DNA from: Palaemon carinicauda
Lineage: Eukaryota > Arthropoda > Malacostraca > Decapoda > Palaemonidae
Reading direction: 5' to 3'
DNA length: 64,000 nt
Assembly: GCF_036898095.1 (NCBI RefSeq)
Contig: NC_090728.1
Location: 94,420,281 to 94,484,280, forward strand
Made by a program: the position numbers and the translations under genes
Notes under the pieces: generated by a model
Told to the model about the DNA's origin: nothing
Databases searched by the model: none
The model's input: the letters and a program-made list of their open reading frames with translations, nothing else
Shown: positions 44,681 through 55,884 of the stretch, piece after piece
Layout of the letters: each line of letters begins with the position of its first letter
Position numbering within the stretch: the stretch's first letter is position 1

Positions 44681-46582
44681 TTACGTCTCTTCAGATGGAG
44701 GTGTCTTTTCCTGGGACACCTCTTCAACTTCTTCCTGGGACACTTCTTCAATTTCTTCCGAAGGCATAGTAGCAGGAGGAACTGGCTCTTTTTTGCGAGG
44801 CTGGAAGAACATTGTGATCGAAAGTTGCTGTCGCTGCTGCTTTTTTTGCTCGAAGAGCATCCTGTAGGGAGTCATGTCCTCATCGATTTTGTTGCATAAT
44901 TGCATAGAACGAACCATATCCTCATCCCACTCTTGCGACAATTCTTTCAACTCCTTCGCAAGGTTGCAGAGCTTGGCAAGCCGTTCTAATGTTAAGCCTG
45001 TTTCTTCGACATTTTCTTGGGTCTCTTCCTGTGTTTCACTGTCTTCTTCACTGGCCGATTTCGTCAGGTCTTCGAGGTCTGTGTCAGTTAGCGGCTGGGA
45101 ATGGCAGTCCAACAACTCGTCGACGTCTTCAGTCGTCATGTCGCCAAACCCGTCACCTCCAATTATCGCAGCCAACTGCACAGATTTCCGTAGTGCAGAG
45201 TGTTGAATCTCAGCAGGTGTAAATCCCTCGTCATCGTAAACAATCTGGGGCCACAACTTCTTCCAGCTCGCATTAACAGTAGCAGGTTTCATTTCTTTCA
45301 GTGCCTTCTGGATGTTCTGCAGGCACGTGGCTATTGTGTACTTCCATCAGTACGCCTTCAAATTGAATGTTTAATCCTCATCATCTTGGGCAGCATCCAC
45401 ACACGCAACGAGGTCCGCCAAGGTATTCTTCGTGTAGAGGGCCTTGAACGCCCTGATAACCACCTGGTCCATCGGTTGAATTAATGACGTTGTGTTGGGT
45501 GGCACGAACTCAACCTGAATGCCCTCATGCGACAGATCAGTTGCGTGTCCACCAGCGTTATCCATAAGGAGAAGGATCTTGAATGGCAAGCCCTTCTCTA
45601 CGAGATATTTGCTGACTTGCGGGATAAAACACTGGTGGAACCAGTTGGAGGTCAGCATCTTCGTAACCCATGCTTTTGGATTATGCATCCAGTACACGGG
45701 AAGGAGATTCTTATTTTTATTTTTCAAAGCCCGAGGGTTTTTCGATTTGTAAATAAGCCCCGGCTTTAGCAAAAATCCAGCAGCATTGCCACATATCATG
45801 AGGGTAACACGATCTTTAAATGCTTTAAAGCCAGAGGCTTTGCCTTCTTCTTTGAACAGGAAAGTTCGCGACGGCATTCTCTTCCAAAACAGGCCGGTCT
45901 CATCCATATTAAACACTTGTTCGGGCTTGTATCCACCTTCAGTGATAATGTTCTTAAATGTCTCATTCGCGTAAGTTTCAGCAGCAGTAGTGTCAGCGGA
46001 AGCAGCCTCGCCATGCAGGGAAACGCTTTTCAGGCCGAAGCGTTTCTGAAACTTCGCGAACCATCCTTTGCTGGCGGAAAAACGTTTCTGAGGCTGGGAA
46101 TCAGTGGATGTCCCTGCTCGAGGTTCATCTAGTACATCATCTTCGTCTTCTTCAGCATGGTCTCCATCGTCGTCTTGAGGTTCCTTTGCCGCAAAATTCT
46201 CATACAAACCCAAAGCCTTGGTTCGGATGGTGTTCGTATCCAAGGCTATATTCTTCTTCCGGCAGTTGGCAATCCAGATTGCTAAAGCACCTTCCATACG
46301 GACGATCGTTTTATTACGAGCGGTAACAACTCGCTTCGCTGACCTGCTAAAGGTGATGGCAGCCGTCTTTCTAATGTTTGCCTCGTCCTTCTTAATGTAG
46401 CGAATGGTGGATTAGTTCACTCCAAAATGGCGGGCTGCGGTCGCGTAACTTCTGCCTTCTTTCAACATATCGAGAAGTGTCACCTTCTCAGCAATCGTCA
46501 TCATTTTTCAGTGGCGTTTAGGCTCACTACCAGCCTTAGTAGAAGCAGAACGCTTGGGAGCCATTGAACGCTTGGGAGCCAT
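44681..46582 (-). pseudogene. Tigger (pogo/jerky-type) transposase, four in-frame stops
   Basis: ATG at 46582 (MAPKRSMAPKRS). One frame runs to 44681 with stops at 46510 (TGA), 46414 (TAA), 45373 (TAA) and 45349 (TGA). N-terminus: pogo/CENP-B-like helix-turn-helix (EKVTLLDMLKEGRSYATAAR). Catalytic DDE/D domain: NMDETGLFWKRMPSRTF, LLLMDNAGGHATDLSH, NTTSLIQPMDQVVIRAFKAL. C-terminus: acidic, Gln/Glu-rich. A HTH pogo transposase cuts and pastes at TA. The lack of frameshifts suggests a young copy. Confidence 0.9.
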
Positions 46583-47397
46583 TGTAGGGGTTAAACAGAA
46601 AGTTCAACAAAAAGTTCAACTTCAAACAGTCACACCCAGCACAGATTAAAGTTACACAGTAACGTAGCAGCATCTACCCGGCGAGAGAGCGGCAAACAAA
46701 GTGGCCGCGAGAAGATGCTGCGGATCGGAGAAGCGGTCAAAACACCAATCACAGGCTAGATTACAAAACTTGGGAGCTGATTCGTCATCTATCAGCACTG
46801 GAACCAATCACAGTCCGTCTTACATGCTACGTACAGTAGTAGTTACAAATTCAAATACAAGGTACTATATACAGTATGCTTTACGTACGCTATTTTACGC
46901 TTGTTTTGTTGTAGGATATGTACGCTTATTCGAGATGTGATTTTTGCAACAAAGAATATTATTGGATGCAGTACTACGTACGTATACATACAAAAGATTC
47001 ATGGAAAAGATGCACATCCATTACATTTGTAGAAGTAGCCATCAGCAGCCTTACACCATTCAAATATGACAAAGTCAGACTGCATCTGATTTGCGTTTCA
47101 TGTTCGATTTAATTTTACTACATATACTGAATTATCGTATGATCACATTCTCTTTTCGTGTTTTATTTCTTTCTGTACTGAATTATATGTCATATGTAAT
47201 GCAATGAACCATCAGTAAGAGCAGCTATTACTAATTATTAATGGAATTAATGAAATATTTGGGGTCTTCATATATCGCGGCTATTTTCGAAATTTCCGGA
47301 AAATCCGCGATATATGTATATACATGCGTTATGAAAAAAATCCGCGAAGTCGTGAATCCGCGATAATCGAACCGCGAAGTAGCAAGGGCTCACTGTA

Positions 47398-47485
47398 ATT
47401 ATAATTAATGGATTTATTACCAATAGCCTGCAAATATTTAAAAGATAACAACCCACCTAAAGTTATCGATGCTTACGGGTTACTT
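47398..47485. other. Short stretch between Tigger and palindrome
   Basis: Expected to be the old flank of the BEL gag start. I see no LTR or primer-binding site in it with confidence. Confidence 0.3.
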
Positions 47486-47534
47486 CTCTGAGAGAACTAA
47501 TGACATATCATTCATGTCATTAGTTCTCTCAGAG
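47486..47534. repeat. Perfect 21-bp inverted repeat with 7-nt loop
   Basis: 47486-47506 and 47514-47534 are exact reverse complements; the loop is ATCATTC. It lies just before the readable start of the next LINE. Confidence 0.9.
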
Positions 47535-49317
47535 TCAAATACGTATGGATACGATGGCATACCGCTACTTTTAAAAAAGATACCTTGCATAAAATTTTAT
47601 TTAACATTACTATAATTATTAATACATCTATTGTAACTAATGTCTACCCAGAGACGTGGAAAAATTCCCATGTTCATTATTTTAAAATCAGAGATAGAGA
47701 CAAAATTTCTAATTACAAGCCAATTTCTCAACTCCCAGTCTTATTAAAAAATATTAGAAAAAGCCGTAGCATATGAGTTAACTGAATACTTAGAAAGTAA
47801 CCACCTTATTTCTAAGTCAACAAGCTTTTAACCAAAATCATCAACTCAGACAGCACTATTAAAGATATCAGATAAAATCTACGATAACATAGACAAGAAA
47901 AAAAATTTCCCTTTTACTACTTCTCCATCTGTTGAAAGCTTCTGATAGTGTGCACCATGAAATTTTGCTTGATAAATGACATACACTTTATATTGATCCA
48001 TCCTGGTTCACAGGCTATTTACGGAATTGACTACAATCTGTCCGACTCAAAAATGTTGTCTCAATCCCCAAAACGTAGGATTTGGTGTACCTCAAGGTTC
48101 AATCCTAGGACCAATCTATTCAACGTCTATGTAAATGACCCGAGAGATTTTTTAAGTGACTGTTTCATCGTTCAATATGCTGATGACATGCAAATAATAA
48201 TTGATGGGTATATCGATAACTTGGAAGATTTAATACGCAAAGCTGAGGAGATTTGATATAGAGTGAAGATGTAATTTCAAATAAATGGCTTACTGTTGAA
48301 TGAAAGTAAAATGCAATGTAAATTCTTAGGCTCTAAGCAATATCTATCCAAAATCGGGGATAACATCCAACTCAATTTTAATGGGGCCATCATTGAACCT
48401 ATGGAATCCGTAAAGAATCTTGGAGTGCAATTTGATGAACACATAACATTCGATAAACATATTGATGAACTGCACAGAAAAGTTATGGTGACACTTATTT
48501 ATCTCAATAGGCTAAAAACTTTATTTGAATCCGAAACCCAGCTAATCGTAGTACAATCGTTAGTATCAAGTATAATCATTACAGCTAAATAATATGGGGT
48601 TCAACAAGCAACGTCCTTATGATACGAGTACAAAAACTTCAAAATTTTGCAGTTCAGGTAGCCATGGGTACAGTGAAAAAATATGATCATATATCTCCAA
48701 TATTATTAGAACTGGGTCGGTTAAAAGTGAAAAACAAGTATACTTTTGATGTCTGTTTCGTTTTTAAAGTTTTGAAAAAATGTATTTCCAAACTGGCTTT
48801 ATGACTTTAGTACAGTTGACTCAGTGACATTGATGACAATGAGACAAGCAAATAATCTAGTGTCCAGAAGAGCCAATACCGGTATATGATCAAGAGAAAT
48901 AAATACTAGAGGTCCACAGTTATGGAATAGTTTACCTGGCTCATTGAAACACAAAAAATCCTTAAGTTCTTTTAAAACAAACCAAGAAAACATCTTTTAA
49001 ATAATAATTAATTTTCGTAGTTAAGTTTTATAGGAAACAACCGTACCTGACATTAGCCACGTCTCACTTCATTAACAGCTTTTTAAAACATACCATAAAT
49101 TTATGAAGAAAATTTCATGTTGGGGTAGTTTTACCAATTATTGTTCTAGGAACAATTTTTATAACCAAAATTAGAATTGTTCTAATTCAAGTTTTATGTA
49201 ATATGTTATAGTATGCTATGATTTTATTGTTTTAACAACTTTAATGTACACTTTCTAACCTTAGTTGGTGACCTAATGTAAATAGAAAACCCAATTCATT
49301 ACTGGAATAAAGGTTAT

Positions 49318-49320
<3 letters not shown>
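47535..49320 (+). mobile_element. LINE-J, 5' truncated and frameshifted
   Basis: RT pieces in several frames: NTYGYDGIPLL, NVYPETWKNSHVHYF and ISNYKPISQLPVL (fingers); FGVPQGSILGPI (about 48067); and YADDMQIIIDGY (catalytic ADD, about 48178). Then come GVQFDEHITFDKHIDEL and an ending near 48990 (GPQLWNSLPGSLK-like). The 3' end GGAATAAAGGTTATTATT leads into a (CT)n tract. The style is Jockey/I group; the clade is not certain. Confidence 0.75.

Positions 49321-49411
<91 letters not shown>
49321..49411. repeat. (CT)n microsatellite at the LINE-J 3' end
   Basis: An unbroken TC repeat of 91 bp directly follows the LINE tail. Confidence 0.97.
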
Positions 49412-49415
<4 letters not shown>

Positions 49416-50071
49416 TACCTCATAGTGACATAAAACGACTATCAAACCTATCACCTTATTTCACTGTCCTTCCCAATAACATTGATGATGACATTATATT
49501 AAGATCTAGATCTTACTAAAATCTCTCCATATTAGCACGAAAAACTCGAGACTTACCCTCAACATTTCCATTTGGATTTAGCCCTGTTATCTTTGTGCAG
49601 TTCTTTAGTCTTTTGCACGCATATCTGTTGTGAAAATGTACAAAATATTTTTTCACTAAAATAGGTATTAAAAGTTTTATAGATATTTTTATATGTAATT
49701 TACTAAGATATGAATTTTTGCCGGATATGTAATTTACAAAAACATTGTTTGTGGGGACCTTGGATATATTATCGATAGATAATGTGTTAAAAACACATTT
49801 TATACACTAACTCCAAGGATTATTATAAAAAGTTAAAAAAACTGAATATAATTTCCTCTGGTTAGAATCCTCAGCTTTTATAATGATTATTTCAAATGAG
49901 GCCTTCACACGTGTTTTAAATAGAGAGCAGATGACACTCCAGAAGAGAAATGAAAGACATTCAAGAGAAAAAATAAGAAAAATGACTAAAACACAAATGC
50001 TCTGTGTGTGTGTTCTACTTAAATTAACACTATCTCTCGACATCAAATTTCAATATATTAACCCTTCAATT
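49412..50071. other. Intronic, no feature
   Basis: A/T-rich, no coding frame with support. Confidence 0.4.
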
Positions 50072-50078
50072 TATTTTC

Positions 50079-50265
50079 CTTTCATCTGTGGTGGATAACG
50101 GGGGAGGGTGGGCTGTGGCACCCCTAGCAGTACCAGCCAAACTCGGTTGAGTCCCTTGTCAGGCTGGGAGGAACGTAGAGAGGAGAGGTCCCCTTTTTTG
50201 TTTCATTTGTTTGATGTCGGCTACCCCGCAAAATTGGGGGAAATGCCTTGGTATATGTATGTATG
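50079..50265 (+). mobile_element. LINE-T copy 3, only the last 190 bp
   Basis: It starts at TTCATCTGTGGTGG and contains only 3' UTR (GGAGGAACGTAGAGAGGAGA; CAAAATTGGGGG) and the TATGTATG tail. A 7-bp duplication TATTTTC is at 50072-50078 and 50266-50272. Confidence 0.85.
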
Positions 50266-50410
50266 TATTTTCAGCTTATTACAGTATTTCAATAATTGAT
50301 TCCTTCCTGCTTAATAAATTACAAAATTTTTATTCTAAACACCAAGAATTAAACAATACTTTGGTGCCCACAATATCTAAGGTGCTTATATTATTTAAGC
50401 ACATTACAAT

Positions 50411-50494
50411 TGATCAATTTTTGTTATTCAATCATGAAAAGACAGGAAATTTTAAATTCTAAAATCTGTACATTCCTTCTTTGATAAAACAAAA
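50411..50494 (+). repeat. 84-bp dispersed direct repeat, copy 1
   Basis: It begins GATCAATTTTTGTTATTC and matches 55148-55231 with about four differences. It ends where LINE-T copy 4 begins. Confidence 0.85.
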
Positions 50495-52722
50495 ATTTGT
50501 GTGTAGCAGGAAGTTTGTTGAAGGCAGCATGAGGAAGGGCAGTGAATGGTGGAATGAAGGAGTGAAGGTAAAAGTGGAAGAGAAAAAGAGGGCTTTTGAA
50601 GAATGGCTGCAAGGTAATAGTGTAGAGAAGTATGAAAGATATAGAGAGAAAAATGTGGAAGTAAAGCGCAAAGTAAGTGAGGCAAAGAGGGTAGCTGACC
50701 TGAGGTGGGGTCAGGGATTGGGTCATTCATATGAAGAGAATAAGAAGTTTTGGAAAGAAGTGAAGAGAGTAAGGAAGGCTGGTTCAAGAATTGAAGAGAC
50801 AGTGAAAGATGGAAATGGAAGGTTGTTAAAAGGAGAGGAGGCAAGGAAAAGGTGGGCGGAATATTTTGAAAGTTTACTGAATGTTGAGGATAATACGGAG
50901 GCAGATATAATTGCTGTTGCAGGTGTTGAGGTGCTGGTGATGGGAGATGAGAATGAGAGAGATTACAAGAGAGGAAGTGAGGAGAGCACTAGATGAAACG
51001 AGAGTAGGAAAAGTATCTGGTATGGATTGTGTGAGAGCTGAGATGTTGAAGGAAGGGGGTGTGACTATACTTGAATGGTTGGTGAGATTGTTTAATGTGT
51101 GTTTTATGTTGTCAATGGTACCAGTAGATTGGGTTTGTGCGTGTATTGTACCACTATATAAGGGTAAGGGAGATGTGCATGAGTGTTGTAATTCAAGGGG
51201 TATTAGTTAGTTGAGTATGGTGGGAAAAGTGTATGGTAGAGTACTAATTAATAGGATTAAGGATAAAACAGAGAATGCAATCTTAGAAGTACAAGGTGGT
51301 TTTAGAAGAGTTAGGGGTTGTATGAATCAGATTTTTACAGTTAGGCAGATATGCGAGAAATATTTAGCAAAAGGTAAGGAGGTGTATGTTGCGTTTATGG
51401 ATCTGGAGAAAGCGTATGATAGAGTTGATAGGGAAGCAATGTGGAATGTGATGAGGTTATATAGAGTTGGTGGAAGGTTGTTGCAAGCAGTGAAAAGTTT
51501 CTACAAAGGTAGTAAAGCATATGTTAGGATAGGAAATGAAGTGAGCGATTGATTTCCGGTGAGTGGGGCTGAGACAGGGATGTGTGATGTCACCGGGATT
51601 GTTTAACTTGTATGTTGATGGAGTGGTGACAGAGGTAAATGCTCGAGTGCTAGGACAGGGATTGAAACTGGTAGACGAGAATGACCATGAATGGGAGGTA
51701 AATCAGTTGTTGTTTGCGGATGATCAAGAGAAGCTTGGGCGATTAGTGACAAAATTTGGAAGGGCGTGTGAGAGAAGGAAGTTGAGAGTTAATGTGGGTA
51801 AGAGTAAGGTTATGAGATGTACGAGAAGGGAAGGTGGTGCGAGATTGAATGTCATGTTGAATGGAGAGTTACTTGAGGAGGTGGATCAGTTTAAATACTT
51901 GAGGTCCGTTGTTGCAGCAAATGGTGGAGTGGAATCAGATGTACGTCAGAGTGAATGAAGGATGCAAAGTGTTGGGGGCAGTTAAGGGAGTAGTAAAAAA
52001 TAGAGGGTTGGGCATAAATGTAAAGAGATTTCTGTATGAGAAAGTGATTGTACAAACTGTGATGTATGGATCGGAGTTGTGGGGAATGAAAGTGACGGAG
52101 AGACAGAAATTGAATGTGTTTGAGATGAAATGTCTAAGGAGTATGGCAGGTGTATCTCGAGTAGATAGGGTTAGGAAAGAAGTAGTGAGGGTGAGAACGG
52201 GTGTAAGAAATAAGTTAGCAGCTAGAGTGGATATGAATGTGTTGAGGTGGTTTGGCCATGTTGAGAGAATGAAAAATGGCTGTCTGCTAAAGAAGGTGAT
52301 GAATGCAAGAGTTGATGGGAGAAGTACAAGAGGAAGGCCAAGGTTTGGGTGGATGGATGGAGTAAAGGAAGCTCTAGGTGATAGGAGGATAGATGTGAGA
52401 GAGGCAAGAGAGCGTGCTAGAAATAGGAATGAATGGCAAGCAATTGTGATGCAGTTCCGGTAGGCCCTGCTGCTTCCTCCGATGCCTTGGATGACCGCGG
52501 AGGTAGCAGCAGTAGGGGATTCAGTGTTATGAAGCTTCATCTGTGGTGGATAACGGGGGAGGGTGGGCTGTGGCACCCCTAGCAGTACCAGCTGAACTCG
52601 GTTGAGTCCCTTGTCAGGCTGGGAGGAACGTAGAGAGGAGAGGTCCCCTTTTCTGTTTCATTTGTCTGATGTGGGCTGCCCCCCAAAATTGGGGGAAGTG
52701 CCTTGGTATATGTATGTATGTA
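50495..52722 (+). mobile_element. LINE-T copy 4, longest copy
   Basis: The linker before the RT is readable (EWWNEGVKVKVEEKKRAFEE, 50540), then RT in three frames: VDWVCACIVPLYKGKGDVHE, FMDLEKAYDRVDREAMWNVM (first catalytic Asp), LRQGCVMSPGLFNLYVDG, and LLFADDQEKLGRLV. In the last, bases after the ADD box are deleted. The C-terminal end has LNVFEMKCLRSMAG, RWFGHVERM and RGRPRFGWMDGVKEAL, ending at TAG near 52463. Stops at 51210 and 51552 separate the frames. The 3' UTR matches the other copies. Confidence 0.88.
52467..52512 (+). other. Conserved stem-loop in the LINE-T 3' UTR
   Basis: CTGCTGCTTCCTCCG (52467-52481) pairs with CGGAGGTAGCAGCAG (52498-52512) with one mismatch over a 16-nt loop. 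It also occurs at 41592-41637 and 3748-3793. A 14-nt palindrome CCCCAAAATTGGGG follows about 170 bp downstream. Such structures in LINE 3' UTRs can be the RT recognition site; here that is inference. Confidence 0.75.
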
Positions 52723-52744
52723 TATTATTTAATGCAGATTTTGT

Positions 52745-54177
52745 ATTGATGAATTTACTGTGAATTATTCTTTCCCATATATGAGACTATTCAATGAATG
52801 TCTGAAGAGGAGCAAAACGCCAGAAGAGTGGAATAAAGCTATCCTCATTCTACTCTACAAAAAAGGCGACCCCAGGGATATGAACAACCAACGGCCAATC
52901 AGCCTCCTTAATGTTATTTATAAAATTTTCACCAAAGTTATCACCAACTGAATTGTAGGAAAGCTTGATGAAAATCAGCCCAGGGAACAAGCGGACTTCA
53001 GAAGAGGCTACTCCACAATTGACCATCTACAAACAGTAAACCAAATCATTGAGAAAACAAATGAATATAAGACACCACTAGTAGTAGCACTTTTAGATTA
53101 CACCAAAGCATTTGACTCGGTTGAAACTGAGGTGGTCATGTCAGCGCTGGAAGAAGAGGGAGTTGACTCAGTTTACATTAATGTACTCTGTCACATCTAT
53201 GACCATGCAACATCATTTATTCGCCTCCACAAGGACTCTGAACCATTCCAAGTCAAGAGAGGTGTCAGACAAGGTGACACTAGCTCACCCAAACTGTTTA
53301 ATGCCTGCCTGGAGAGAGCTTTCCGACAACTCAACTGGCAAGAAAAAGGAATAAAAATAGATGGAGAATATCTAAGTCACCTAAGATTTCCTGATGACAT
53401 CATTATCATTGCTCACACCAAAGAAGAGCTTCAACATATGCTTACCGAGCTAAATGAAGCAAGCAAATCAATTGGCCTCCACATGAACTTCCAAAAGACC
53501 AAAGTCATGAGCAATAAATATACTGAAAATGCAGATGACATACTTGAAATTGAAAACCAACAAATTGAGGAAGTGGACCACTACATCTACCTAAGACAAC
53601 GAATCTCTCTACATGACGCCTGTAAAGAGAGCGAAATAAAAAGAAGAATAACCCTCGGTTGGCAAGCGTTTGGAAGAGCCAGTACAGTGTTAAAAAATAA
53701 GAAGATTCCTATCATCTTAAAACGGAAAGTCTATGATCAGTGTATCCTCCCCATTGTCACCTATGGGGCCGAAACTTGGAATCTAACAAAAAAGCTTTCC
53801 CTTAAATTACAAACAATGCAGAGGGCACATGAGAGAATTATGCTAAATCTAACATGGAAGGATAGAAAAACAGCTAAATGGATACGTCAAAAACTAAAGT
53901 AATGGATATCCTTGAAACCATTAGCAAGCTCAAATGGAACTGGGCAGGGCACATTGCCAGGATAACAGACAACTGATGGACATCACGAACAACCTTCTGG
54001 ACACCCCGAGGATACACAAGAAACCGAGGAAGACAAAAATCCCGCTGGCGAGATGACTTAGACCAACATAAGCAACAGTGGCACAGAATAGCTTGCGACA
54101 GAAGTCTGTGGAGAAACCTGGGGAAGGCCTACATCCAACAAAGGACTTTTGAAGGCTGAAATGATGATGATGATATA
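52745..54177 (+). mobile_element. RTE-type LINE, 5' truncated
   Basis: RT: RSKTPEEWNKAILILLYKKG, NNQRPISLLNVIYKIFTKVI, ALLDYTKAFDSVE, GVRQGDTSSPKLFNACLE, and LRFPDDIIIIAHTKEEL (the FADD box has Pro for Ala). Stops at 52949-52951 and 53900-53902 and a shift near 53100 break it. The end reads RNRGRQKSRWRDDLDQHKQQ and GKAYIQQRTFEG, then a stop and a GATGATGAT tail (54160-54177). That C-terminal motif and the (ATG)n-type tail are typical of RTE elements. Confidence 0.85.
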
Positions 54178-54480
54178 TGAGAGGTCTGTCCAGAAACACA
54201 CAGTGTGTTCTACTTCTAGATACCTTCCCTCAAAGCTGACATTAATTTGTTTTTTTTTATGAAGAATATTTTTTTTCTCTATATCTCTTATTTCTTCATG
54301 GACAGATTTAAAGTTTGCTGTTGTTTTCCTGGGTACTTTCTTCATGTGGATCCATATGATATGGTTCAGAATAGCTGATGACTGATCCTCATTATCTGCT
54401 ACATCTTTGCTTATATCATCCAAATCTATAAAAAAAATTGCTCATATCCATGTAGTGTTCGCTGTCTGAATCCATTTTCA
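54178..54480 (-). pseudogene. Unidentified coding-like fragment
   Basis: The minus strand reads MDSDSEHYMDMSNFF from ATG 54477, then shifts one base in a T8 run and stays open to about 54180. It contains DDISKDVADNEDQSSAILNH and KTTANFKSVHEEIRDIEKKN. The acidic start and following basic part look like the N-terminus of a gene or transposase, but I do not recognise it. Confidence 0.3.
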
Positions 54481-55811
54481 CATGGTTAGTGGACTACAAA
54501 CAAACTGGGTGGCAGAGTCAAGTTATCTCTATGTGACATCACATAATGGCAGAGCAGCCTTTATCAAATCTAGCAAGTCTGATTGAAACCTGTGCTGGCT
54601 GGTGTGATTAATTTTATCAACAAACATAAATCTGTCCAAGTATTTATTAATTTATGGCTCAGAGTAAATCATAAATAAATAGAGTTTATTCTAAGTTATT
54701 TTGGTTTTGTCGTCAGTTGATTTCAAGGTGAAGACAGTATCAATAATATGCTCACATATGATTAACAGAATACAGCTGATATTATTTCCTAACTCATACA
54801 GTATTATTTCCCTATTTTCATGTTATGACTTGCATACTTTGGGGATTTTTAATACTGTACAGTGATGTACTGTATTATTGGTTAATTTCTATTCGATTTT
54901 TTCCATTTTGACTATCGTGTTCTTTGGTGAATTTAATCTTGTACAGTATTATAAGTCGATTTCTAATAAAAAATTTCTCGTTTTGACTCACGTTTGTTAG
55001 CAACGCACATAACTGTGTACTGTGATACTCACAACTCTGCCATTGCACTCAGACCATCATAACTTACCAGACCTATAAAAAAAAACGTAGCTTTGAATTG
55101 TCGTTAAATGATGCGTCGCTACACGAGTACTAATACGTTACGTTTTGATAAATTTTTGTTATTCAAACATGAAAAGACAGGAAATTTTAAATTCTAAAAC
55201 CTGTACATTCCCTCTTTGATAAAACAAAAAACTCCCATAGGCAAAATAGTCACCTTTGAAAGTGACTTCTATAAATTGATAAAATAATAAATATAAAATT
55301 AAAATATGAAAATTTCTAATGTACAACTTTTAGAATATAAAATTATCTTTCAAATTTCTTAAGTGAAAAAATGACCAAAAACAAAAAGAAAAGTGGGAGT
55401 TTGAAGTACAGTAACTCCAAAATAACATTGTTTTAATGGAAATGAGTTGCTCGTCTTTAAAGAAGTTGACAGCAAGGCAGAACAAAGGAAGCAGGAACTG
55501 AGGTAAAGTAGAAAAGTAAAAGACTTCAGCTAGAGGTAAAAAGATTCTGCAAAGACCCTTGATTAATGGCTACAGTACACCATGTGAGGTGTACTGATGG
55601 CAGTAGCCCTCTTTCAGGATTTTTAATTATTGAATTAATTTCAAAATGTAATAAACATTCTAGGAGAACTATCAATTTAACCATATCGAATGGAAGAACC
55701 TTACAATAGAAAACCCAAAAAGTAAAATTATTTATGTAAAAACACTCATACTTGGATAAACTATTACGTTAGCATACTGCCTTATGCCACAGTAGATCAC
55801 AAAAAAAAATT
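54481..55811. other. Intronic, no gene
   Basis: A/T-rich. It holds the second copy of the 84-bp repeat (55148-55231). A stretch at 54716-54770 resembles 63651-63710 (GATTTCAAGGT, then TATCAA-AATATG), suggesting a dispersed repeat. Confidence 0.4.
55148..55231 (+). repeat. 84-bp dispersed direct repeat, copy 2
   Basis: It matches 50411-50494; about 95 percent identity by eye. Confidence 0.85.
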
Positions 55812-55884
55812 GAGCAGTGAGTAAGGCTTGAACTCTAAATCTTAGAGACATGAGTCAGAGATGTTTCCACTAACCTAATCTATC
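55812..55884 (-). repeat. tRNA-like sequence (degenerate tRNA or SINE head)
   Basis: On the minus strand, an A-box-like TAGGTTAGTGG and a B-box-like GAGTTCAAGCC are 37 bp apart. The ends AGTGA/TCACT can pair, and a CAT triplet falls in the anticodon-loop position. T9 follows shortly after. I cannot fold it exactly and would not call it a working tRNA. Confidence 0.35.

Larger units (their letters stand above)
43555..47395 (-). mobile_element. Tigger/pogo DNA transposon with TA duplication
   Basis: The 3841-bp element begins CAGTGAAGCCTCGTTTATCG and ends with the inverted GGGCTCACTG. TA flanks both ends (43553-43554 and 47396-47397), as expected for the Tc1-mariner/pogo superfamily. The transposase is on the minus strand. 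The left side holds a 122-bp internal duplication and an (AG)n tract (about 44298-44357). The rest outside the transposase has no gene. Confidence 0.9.

Noticed and set aside
44594..46400. Plus-strand open frames opposite the Tigger transposase
   Set aside because: Shadows of the minus-strand transposase, which has HTH and DDE/D motifs.
50424..50844. Minus-strand open frames up to 130 codons opposite LINE-T
   Set aside because: Shadow of the LINE coding strand, whose plus-strand protein has clear RT motifs; the minus frames are Phe/Ser/Leu-rich without family signal.
51935..52576. 213-codon minus-strand open frame
   Set aside because: Antisense shadow of the LINE-T C-terminal coding region and 3' UTR; a matching shadow appears at the other copies.
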